Source: Caenibius tardaugens NBRC 16725
GTDB lineage: Bacteria > Pseudomonadota > Alphaproteobacteria > Sphingomonadales > Sphingomonadaceae
NCBI RefSeq assembly: GCF_003860345.1
Contig: NZ_CP034179.1
Span: 2,588,001 to 2,652,000, forward strand
Reading direction: 5' to 3'
DNA: 64,000 nucleotides
Positions 16,415-23,421 of this stretch are shown in pieces (position 1 is the stretch's first letter; the number at the start of each line of letters is the position of its first letter). The position numbers and the translations under genes were made by a program. Under the pieces are notes generated by a model. That model was not told the DNA's origin and made no database searches. It saw only the letters and a program-made list of their open reading frames with translations.

Positions 16415-18571
16415 ATGCGCCGGGTTTCCGTCGACATCGGTGGCACCTTCACCGACTGCTTCCTTGTCTGGGACGGTCAATATGTCTCCGCCAAGGCTTT
16501 GACGACTCATCAGAATCTTGCGCTTGGCTTCAACGCCTCGCTCGAGAAGGCCTATGCGCAGATCGGCCTCGGTCTTGGGGAGGTGATGGGCGAGGTGGAC
16601 AGCGTGCGCTATGCCACGACGCTTGGCACCAATGCGCTGATCGAACGGCGCGGGCCGACCGTTGGCCTGATCACGACGGCGGGCTTTGAAAGCAGCGTGC
16701 CGCTCAGTCGAGGCCGCGGCTATGGGGAAGGCCTGCCTGAACGGTTGCGCAAGGATCTCCCGATGGCGGAGCGACCCGAGCCGATCGTCCCGATCCAGCT
16801 CATCGCCGGCGTACGCGAACGCATTTCGGAAACGGGCGAGGAAATCATGGTCCTCGATGAGGAGGATGTGCGGGCCCAGGTGCACCGCCTTGTCGATCGC
16901 GGCGCGCAGGCCTTCGTGATCAGCCTTGTGAACGCCGTGGTCAATCCGGCGCATGAACTGCGCATCGAGGAACTGATCCGCGAGGAATATCCCGAGCATC
17001 TGCTCGGGTCTGCGCCCGTGATCCTTGCGCACAAGGTGGCCGGGCGGAAGGGCGAATATGCCCGCACGTCCTCGGCAATCGTCGACGCTTTTCTGCACAA
17101 GGCGATGTATCTTGGCCTTTCGAGTCTCGAACTCAACCTGCGCGACAACGGCCATCAAAGGCCGATGCAGGTCGTCCACAATTCCGGGGGAATGGCCCAG
17201 CTCAATTCGACCGATGCATTGCAGACCATTCACAGCGGCCCCGTATCCGGGATCGGAGCCTCCGAGCATCTGTCGATCGAGGCGGCCCTTGGCAATGTCG
17301 TGTGCACCGATATGGGCGGCACCAGCTTTGACATCGGGCTTGTCGTTGAGGGCGGCATCAAATTCTACGACTTCAATCCGGTGATCGAGCGCTGGATGGT
17401 CAACGTGCCGATGATCCACCTGGTGACACTCGGGGCGGGCGGCGGTTCGATCGCGCGATATGACCGGCTTCGTCAGACGGTGGCGGTTGGGCCGGAGAGT
17501 GCCGGTTCGGACCCCGGCCCCGCTTGCTACGATCGCGGCGGGCGCGAGGCGACGGTCACCGACGCGGACCTCCTTCTCGGCTATTTGCGCGCCGACGATT
17601 ACGCCGGAGGGCATATCGCGCTGAGCGAACGCCGCGCTGCAAATGTGGTGCGGCGTACGCTTGCCGAACCGATGGGCATCGACGTGATCGATGCCGCCAA
17701 ACTGGTCCGCCAGAAGGTCGACAATGACATGGCCAACGGCATTGCGCAGGAACTGCGCGCGCGGGGATATGAGCCTGGCCAGTTCACCATGCTCGCGTAT
17801 GGCGGCAATGGTGCGCTGCACGCTTGCGGTATCGCCAATGCCATCGGCATTCGCCGCGTGCTCATTCCGCCTTTCAGTTCAGCTTTCTCGGCGGTGGGCG
17901 CCGGAAACATGGACCAGCTCCATATTCACGAGCGTTCGCTCTATCTGCAGATCTATGACAGTGTCACCCGGTCGTTGCTCAGCGATTTCGATCGCTTCAA
18001 CACGATCGTTGCCGAACTCGAGGATCGCGGACGGTCTGACCTGTTGCGGCAGGGTTTCGAACCGGCGCAGATCGAGCACCGGCTCGAGGTCGACATGCGC
18101 TACGGCAATCAGCTTGCCCAAACGGCGGTGGTTGTCGGCTGGAACCGCATCACGAACAGTGACGAGCTTCTCCAATTGATCGCGCGGTTCGGGAGTGATT
18201 ACGGCAAGCGTTATGGCGAGGGCAGTCAGGCCCCGGAGGCGGGCATCCGGATCAACACGGTTCGCGTTGCGTCCTTTGTGTCGACGCCAAAACTGCGTTT
18301 TTCCGACGTGCTTGCGCCCGATGCGGAACGCCGGCCAGCGCCCGATCCCCTAAGAGTCGAGGATTGCCATTTTGTCGGCGCCGAAGCGGCAGTGCCGACC
18401 GGAATCCATGCTCTCGCCGATCTCGCGTTCGGCGCTGTCGTTCCGGGGCCTGCCGTCGTGGTCTCGGACTCCACCACTTATCTTGTCGAACCCGGCTGGC
18501 GGTTGACTGTCGGACGTTACGGCGCCGGCTGGCTTGATCGCATGGTCATCAACGCGGGAGAGAATACATGA
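16415..18571 (+). CDS. Hydantoinase-A-family subunit, ApcC-like (ketone carboxylase)
   Basis: A 718-residue protein starting 2 bp after the previous stop. It has the canonical first phosphate loop VSVDIGGTFTDCFL (4-17), the ATTLGTNALIERRGPTVGLIT segment (67-87), a central MGGTSFDIGLV second loop and the late YGGNGALHACGIANAIGI motif. It is about 100 residues longer than the other A-type subunit, with an extra C-terminal beta-rich region. It is expected to be the second ATP-using subunit of a ketone carboxylase, working with the B-type subunit downstream. Its closest functional models are ApcC and the beta subunit of acetone carboxylase. Family membership is certain; the ketone substrate is unknown. 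Confidence 0.87.
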   Translation: MRRVSVDIGGTFTDCFLVWDGQYVSAKALTTHQNLALGFNASLEKAYAQIGLGLGEVMGEVDSVRYATTLGTNALIERRGPTVGLITTAGFESSVPLSRGRGYGEGLPERLRKDLPMAERPEPIVPIQLIAGVRERISETGEEIMVLDEEDVRAQVHRLVDRGAQAFVISLVNAVVNPAHELRIEELIREEYPEHLLGSAPVILAHKVAGRKGEYARTSSAIVDAFLHKAMYLGLSSLELNLRDNGHQRPMQVVHNSGGMAQLNSTDALQTIHSGPVSGIGASEHLSIEAALGNVVCTDMGGTSFDIGLVVEGGIKFYDFNPVIERWMVNVPMIHLVTLGAGGGSIARYDRLRQTVAVGPESAGSDPGPACYDRGGREATVTDADLLLGYLRADDYAGGHIALSERRAANVVRRTLAEPMGIDVIDAAKLVRQKVDNDMANGIAQELRARGYEPGQFTMLAYGGNGALHACGIANAIGIRRVLIPPFSSAFSAVGAGNMDQLHIHERSLYLQIYDSVTRSLLSDFDRFNTIVAELEDRGRSDLLRQGFEPAQIEHRLEVDMRYGNQLAQTAVVVGWNRITNSDELLQLIARFGSDYGKRYGEGSQAPEAGIRINTVRVASFVSTPKLRFSDVLAPDAERRPAPDPLRVEDCHFVGAEAAVPTGIHALADLAFGAVVPGPAVVVSDSTTYLVEPGWRLTVGRYGAGWLDRMVINAGENT

Positions 18572-20808
18572 ACGCCGAATCCGCGAATGTGAGCGAGTTT
18601 CTTCGCGATGCCAGCCTGTTTCTCGCACCCGATCCCGAAATCATGAACAGCCATCTGCTCGAACCGCGCTCGGCGCTCGAGGAGGCGGCCATGTCCGTGG
18701 AGAATGATCCGGCGCGCCTCGAAATCGTTCGCGAACGTTTGCTCGCGGGCGCCAACGAGAGCTTCGATATGCTCGAGAACATGGGCGCGGCGCCCGGCGC
18801 CAAGTGGGGCGACTGCGTGTCGGCGATCTTTACGGCCAGCGGCGATCTCAGCCTTGCCAGCACCGGCGGCGTCGTGATCTTTTGCAACCTCGTTCAGTAT
18901 CCGATCAAGTTCATCAACAAATATTGGACAGAAGAACCGACTGTCGGGGTCCGCGAAGGCGATGCGTTTCTCGTAAACGATGCCCGCTACGGTCAGGCGC
19001 ACAATACTGACCAGTCGTTGATGATGCCGGTGTTCTGGGAAGGGCAACATGTCGCCTGGGTCGGCGCGACGGTTCATGAAGGCGAGAACGGCGCGATCGA
19101 GCCGGGCGGTATGCCTTCCATGGCGGAGCAGGTTTGGGATGAGGGTCTCAAGATGTCGCCGTTCCGCGTTGCGGAGAATTACCGCCTGCGCCGCGACATC
19201 GTCACCTTTCTGCAGAATTCGGTGCGTGAACCCAAGCTCCAGTATGCCGACATGAAGGTCAAGATGTTCACCTGCCGACGCCTCGAACAGCGTGTGCATG
19301 AGGCGATCCGCGAGTTCGGCCTGGATGCTTTCGTCGCCTGCTTGCGGCGCAATCTGGAAGACACCGACGTGGAGGTGCGTCGCCGTCTTTCCGAATGGCC
19401 GGATGGCACGACGCGGCACAGTTGGTGGACCGACGGCACATTGCGCGAGAACGCGCTGATCAAGATCAATATCGCGGTCACGAAAAAGGGCGATACGCTG
19501 ACGCTCGATTATCGGGGGTCATCGCCCGAGTTTACCAATCGTTCGAACAACAGCCTGGATATCACGCTCAAGGGCATGATCGCCCAGTTGTTCCTGACTT
19601 ATGTATGGCCGGACCTGCCGCGCAATCAGGGTGTCTTGAATCCGATCAAATTCGTCTTTGACGATAACTCGATTCTGAAGCCCGCGTTTGGAACGCCCAA
19701 TGCCCAAAGTATGATGTCGGTCTTCACCGCCTGGAGCGTCGCTCAGGTCACGGTGATGAAATTTCTCTATTCGGTGCCGCGCAAATACACCCGGGTCATC
19801 GCGCCCTGGTTCAACATGATCAATACCTTCCTTTTTGGCGGTGTGACGCAACATGGCGAAATGGTTGGCAATGTTTGCGCGGACATCAATGGCATGGGCG
19901 GCGGCGCACTTGCCGATCGGGATGGGCAACATAGCTGCTCACCGATCTTTGCGACCATGGCCGATCTTGGCGAACAGGAATTCATGGAGGAGGAAATGCC
20001 ATTCGTGCAGATCGTCTCCAAGAAGCTGATGCGCGATAATCAGGGTTTCGGGCGCCAGCGCGGCGGCATGGGGTATCAGATGATCCTCGGCCTTCGCGAC
20101 AGCCCCGTGTGGGGTTTCATGCTGACCGCCGTGGGCTCGAAATTTCCCAATGTGCCTGGCCTGTTCGGCGGATATGGGTGCCCGACCTATCCCTTGTGCC
20201 GCGTTAGCGGAATCGATGTGTTCGAGACGATGAAGTCCGATCCCGGAAAATTCCGCTACTCGATTGCGGAGATGATGAACGAGCGCCCTTATGCCGAGGC
20301 GCGGTATGGCACCTCTCCGATGTTCCTGCCCTATTCGCTGGCCGAGCGCGGCGAACTCTACATGATCGCGCAAGGGACCGGCGGCGGTTTCGGCGATCCA
20401 CTCGAGCGTGATCCAGCGGAAGTCATGCGCGACCACGCCGACGAACTCATTTCTGACGATGTCGCCTGGCGTATCTATAGGGTGGTTTTCGATCCCGAAA
20501 CACGGGTCGTCGATGCGGATGCAACAATGGCGGCACGCGACGCGGAGCGCCGCGATCGTCTCGAGCGCGCGATCAGCTATGATGCGCTTTTGAACCGCCA
20601 TGTTACGCCGACTCCCCCCGAAACACCGCCCTATTTTGGCAGTTGGGATGATCCGGCCATCGTCTATGCCGGAGGGCCCGGGCGGCGTTTCGCCGCCGGA
20701 CAGGTCAATCCACCTGTGGTGATGCCCAACCCGCTGCAGGTTCGCATCGACGCGCTCGAGCGTCGGCTGGCCGACGCAGGAGCGATCGATCATGAAGCTC
20801 TGGCTTGA
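18568..20808 (+). CDS. Hydantoinase-B-family subunit, ApcD-like (ketone carboxylase)
   Basis: A 746-residue protein overlapping the previous gene by ATGA. It belongs to the hydantoinase B/oxoprolinase family: the segments NDARYGQAHNTDQSLMMPVF, VGATVHEGENGAIEPGG, LDYRGSSPEFTNRSNNS and GTGGGFGDPLERDP are the family hallmarks. In acetone and acetophenone carboxylases this subunit holds the metal and performs the carbon-carbon bond-forming carboxylation after the A-type subunits have phosphorylated the substrates. The HNTD region likely supplies metal ligands. There is no signal peptide, so the complex is cytoplasmic. It overlaps the following gene by 17 bp, showing tight co-expression. Confidence 0.87.
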   Translation: MNAESANVSEFLRDASLFLAPDPEIMNSHLLEPRSALEEAAMSVENDPARLEIVRERLLAGANESFDMLENMGAAPGAKWGDCVSAIFTASGDLSLASTGGVVIFCNLVQYPIKFINKYWTEEPTVGVREGDAFLVNDARYGQAHNTDQSLMMPVFWEGQHVAWVGATVHEGENGAIEPGGMPSMAEQVWDEGLKMSPFRVAENYRLRRDIVTFLQNSVREPKLQYADMKVKMFTCRRLEQRVHEAIREFGLDAFVACLRRNLEDTDVEVRRRLSEWPDGTTRHSWWTDGTLRENALIKINIAVTKKGDTLTLDYRGSSPEFTNRSNNSLDITLKGMIAQLFLTYVWPDLPRNQGVLNPIKFVFDDNSILKPAFGTPNAQSMMSVFTAWSVAQVTVMKFLYSVPRKYTRVIAPWFNMINTFLFGGVTQHGEMVGNVCADINGMGGGALADRDGQHSCSPIFATMADLGEQEFMEEEMPFVQIVSKKLMRDNQGFGRQRGGMGYQMILGLRDSPVWGFMLTAVGSKFPNVPGLFGGYGCPTYPLCRVSGIDVFETMKSDPGKFRYSIAEMMNERPYAEARYGTSPMFLPYSLAERGELYMIAQGTGGGFGDPLERDPAEVMRDHADELISDDVAWRIYRVVFDPETRVVDADATMAARDAERRDRLERAISYDALLNRHVTPTPPETPPYFGSWDDPAIVYAGGPGRRFAAGQVNPPVVMPNPLQVRIDALERRLADAGAIDHEALA

Positions 20809-21442
20809 TGCGCACGCCTATGGCCGGTCGCTGCTCTGGCACGATCGCGAACCGTGGGACGAGCCAGCATCGGTGGGCCGCTTCGCGGGTGAACTTTGCC
20901 ATCTTCTTCGGCCGTGGCGGCTTGTCATGCCGCTCGCGCCCTTGTTGCTGGCGGGCTCTGATCGCAATGGCAGCGCGGCTGAACGGGCAGAAGCGTTCGA
21001 TATCAAGGCCCGGTCGCCCGAGCTGCGCAATGCGCTGACGACTGCGGTCGATACGTTGGTCCATTCGGGCGCGGCGGGATGTTACGTTCCGATGCTGCCC
21101 GGCCCGTCGACTATCGCACCCGGTCTCGCTGACGAGGATATGCTCGACGATCTCGTCGCGAGTCTTGGGGATATACTGAGAATCGTCGGGGCGGCAGCGG
21201 CAGAGGGCATTGTGCTGGTCGATGAGGCCGATGGGGATGCGCGGGATTGCCTGGCCCCACTTGGCCGCGTTGCCGAACATTCGGGCGCGCGATTGTGGAT
21301 CGTGGGTGATGCGCTGCCGCGCATCGCGTGGGATCGGCTCGACATCGATATCGCCAGCCAGGGTTTGGTGACGATCCCTCAGGGAGCGAATCCGGAAGCT
21401 GTGCTCGAGACGCTTGGCCGCCTGCGCAATCGGGGAGAGTGA
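20792..21442 (+). CDS. Small protein at the ApcE position of the carboxylase operon
   Basis: A 216-residue cytoplasmic protein whose start lies inside the end of the ApcD-like gene (17-bp overlap). I do not recognise a named domain. It has a hydrophobic stretch PWRLVMPLAPLLLAG, a central DTLVHSGAAGCYVPMLPGPS and a C-terminal alternating pattern (LWIVGDALPRIAWDRLDIDIASQGLVTIPQG) that suggests an alpha/beta fold. In the apc operon of Aromatoleum the fifth gene, apcE, encodes an extra subunit needed for activity, and this gene holds the same place. It is shorter than I recall for ApcE, so the correspondence rests on position. It could be an assembly factor, an allosteric subunit or a separate enzyme. 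Confidence 0.7.
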   Translation: MKLWLDAHAYGRSLLWHDREPWDEPASVGRFAGELCHLLRPWRLVMPLAPLLLAGSDRNGSAAERAEAFDIKARSPELRNALTTAVDTLVHSGAAGCYVPMLPGPSTIAPGLADEDMLDDLVASLGDILRIVGAAAAEGIVLVDEADGDARDCLAPLGRVAEHSGARLWIVGDALPRIAWDRLDIDIASQGLVTIPQGANPEAVLETLGRLRNRGE

Positions 21443-21445
21443 CAG

Positions 21446-23020
21446 ATGGCCGCAACGGTGCAATTTCATGACCAGTTCGATTTTCTGGCAAGGACGCAAC
21501 CTGACCAGATATGCATTGTCGATGACCGTCGTCGCCTGACTTTCAGCGAGGCGTCTCGCGATGTGAACAGGTTCGCCAACGGTCTCTTATCATTGGGCCT
21601 GGTCAGAGGCGATCGGTTCGGCTTTCTTGCCCGCAACTGTGCCGAAATGTGGTTCATGTATCTCGCCGCAGCCCGCACGGGGATCGTCCCGATCCCGCTC
21701 AACTATCGCTTGGCGCCTGCTGAATGGTTGCACATCCTCAACGACGCCGGCGCCAAGGCGCTGATCGTCGGACCCGGCTATGACGCCGCGGTGGACGAGA
21801 TCATCGAGAGCCTTCGCGAAGTCAGGTGGCGTGTCTCGTTTGATCGTGCGACCGATGATGCGCCGCCGTTCGCGCAATGGCTTGAGGCGCAGAGCGATGC
21901 GCGTCCCGACATGGGGCCGTCGGGCGAGGACATCTTTTATCAGATGTACACAAGCGGGACGACCGGATTGCCGAAAGGCGTTCTGGTCACCCATGCGAAT
22001 TTCGCGGCCAACCTTTATCAGTCGCTCCAGTTTGTCGACCACCTTCCGGATCACCGATCCGTCGCACTGGTTGTGACACCGCTCTATCACGCTGCCGCCG
22101 TCTGGATCGCCGCCTTTTGCACCGCCCGCGGCATGACGATCCATCTCAAGACGGACTTCGATCCTGTCGATGTGGTCAATACGCTTGAACGCGAACGCGT
22201 CGCCTTTACCTTTCTCGTGCCCGCGATGATCCAGGCTTGCCTGACTCAGGTTCCCGATATCGACGCGCGTGACTGGTCGCATCTCGAGATGCTCATGTAC
22301 GGTGCTTCCCCGATTGCCGAAGATGTACTGCGGCGCGCCGTCCGGGTCTTCGGATGCGATGTCTATCAGGCCTATGGTATGACAGAAACGACAGCGATTC
22401 TGACACTCCTTGGGCCTGCCGCGCACCGTCGTGCGCTGGCGGGGGAAGAACATCTTCTGTTGGCGTGCGGTCAACCGCTGCCGGGCACCGAAATCCGGAT
22501 CGTCGACGGGTCCGGCGCGCCGGTGCCGGACGGTGCGTCGGGGCAGATCATAGCCAGGGGTCCGCAAATCGTGCCGGGCTATTGGCGGATGCCTGATGCG
22601 ACTGCGGCATTCCTGGCCGATGGCTGGGCCCATACGGGCGACGCGGGCGCGCGCGATGCCGAGGGTTTCGTCTACATCCGCGACCGGATCAAGGACATGG
22701 TGGTGAGCGGCGGCGAGAATATCTATCCGCGCGAGGTCGAGAATGCGCTTTTCGCCCATCCCGACGTCGTCGATGCTGCCGTTATCGGCGTTCCAGACGA
22801 CCGTTTCGGCGAGGCGCTTCTCGCGCTCATCGTGGCCGCGCCGGGCAAATATGTGGACGCGGAAGAGATAATCGCCTTCTGCCGCAACCGCCTTGGCGGC
22901 TACAAGGTCCCGCGCAGGATAGAGCAGGTCGATGTGTTGCCGCGCAATGCGAGCGGGAAGGTCTTGAAGCAGGTGCTGCGCGAGCCTTATTGGCGGGATC
23001 AGAACCGCGCGGTAGGGTGA
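21446..23020 (+). CDS. Acyl-CoA ligase (AMP-forming), probable beta-keto acid-CoA ligase
   Basis: A 524-residue ANL-superfamily enzyme starting 3 bp after the previous stop. The phosphate loop is YTSGTTGLPKG (168-178). YQAYGMTET (307-315) is the adenylate motif, and GWAHTGDAG with the hinge RDRIKDMVVSGGENIYP follows. The C-terminal catalytic lysine lies in RNASGKVLKQVLR. It activates a carboxylic acid with ATP to an acyl-AMP and then acyl-CoA in the cytoplasm. In Aromatoleum a benzoylacetate-CoA ligase gene accompanies apc, doing the step after carboxylation. Placement directly behind the carboxylase genes supports the same role here. The acid bound cannot be predicted reliably from these motifs. 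Confidence 0.88.
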   Translation: MAATVQFHDQFDFLARTQPDQICIVDDRRRLTFSEASRDVNRFANGLLSLGLVRGDRFGFLARNCAEMWFMYLAAARTGIVPIPLNYRLAPAEWLHILNDAGAKALIVGPGYDAAVDEIIESLREVRWRVSFDRATDDAPPFAQWLEAQSDARPDMGPSGEDIFYQMYTSGTTGLPKGVLVTHANFAANLYQSLQFVDHLPDHRSVALVVTPLYHAAAVWIAAFCTARGMTIHLKTDFDPVDVVNTLERERVAFTFLVPAMIQACLTQVPDIDARDWSHLEMLMYGASPIAEDVLRRAVRVFGCDVYQAYGMTETTAILTLLGPAAHRRALAGEEHLLLACGQPLPGTEIRIVDGSGAPVPDGASGQIIARGPQIVPGYWRMPDATAAFLADGWAHTGDAGARDAEGFVYIRDRIKDMVVSGGENIYPREVENALFAHPDVVDAAVIGVPDDRFGEALLALIVAAPGKYVDAEEIIAFCRNRLGGYKVPRRIEQVDVLPRNASGKVLKQVLREPYWRDQNRAVG

Positions 23021-23223
23021 TCGGACGACCCGAGGACACCTGTCATGGTGAGGTCCACCGGCGGTTCCACGACACGATCCGACGGGTATATCGCCAGCGC
23101 GATCAAGCCTTTGCGGGGGCGGGCACGTCAGGCCGATCGGTCTGGTGTCTTCTCGCGTGCGTGCGACACCATTGGCATTGCGTGCCCTTCGTTTGATCAA
23201 TGCCTGGGTTGGGGCAGGCGATC

Positions 23224-23271
23224 GAAATCATGGGCGAAATCATGGGCGAAATCATCGGCGAAATCATCCGC
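23224..23271 (+). repeat. Four-copy 12-bp tandem repeat
   Basis: GAAATCATGGGC occurs twice, followed by GAAATCATCGGC and GAAATCATCCGC, exactly end to end. It lies in untranslated DNA 30 bp before operator copy 4. The period of 12 is close to one helical turn, so it may bend DNA or bind protein, or it may be a slippage relic. Confidence 0.8.
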
Positions 23272-23300
23272 GCAACCATCGATCTGTGTCTTTGATCGAT

Positions 23301-23318
23301 CCTACCTATTCGGGTGGG
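23301..23318. promoter_or_regulatory. Putative LAL operator, copy 4 (TonB receptor)
   Basis: CCTACCT-ATTC-GGGTGGG, same 7-4-7 arrangement, ending 103 bp before the receptor ATG. Its presence here links the receptor to the carboxylase/thiolase regulon. Confidence 0.7.
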
Positions 23319-23421
23319 GAGCTTTCGTTGGAGCGCTTTATCGAGGCGATGGGGATCAAGGGACGCGTTTGGCGGGGCGCAAGGCTCGCGCAGAAGGGTC
23401 CCAATGATGGGAGAGGAATTT

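Larger units (their letters stand above)
23021..23421. other. Regulatory gap between ligase and TonB receptor
   Basis: About 400 bp with no convincing gene. It contains a four-copy 12-bp tandem repeat at 23224-23271 and the fourth LAL-type inverted repeat at 23301-23318. The receptor therefore probably has its own promoter rather than only read-through from the carboxylase operon. Confidence 0.6.

Noticed and set aside
16391-17821. 476-residue minus-strand frame inside the second hydantoinase-A-like gene
   Set aside because: High-GC antisense shadow of a gene with complete family motifs and good coupling to its neighbours.
21590-23200. 536-residue minus-strand frame opposite the CoA ligase
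   Set aside because: No domain; the plus strand has every ANL-superfamily motif in order.
23224-23271. Short repeat considered as a CRISPR array
   Set aside because: Units are 12 bp and directly adjacent without spacers, and no cas genes are present.
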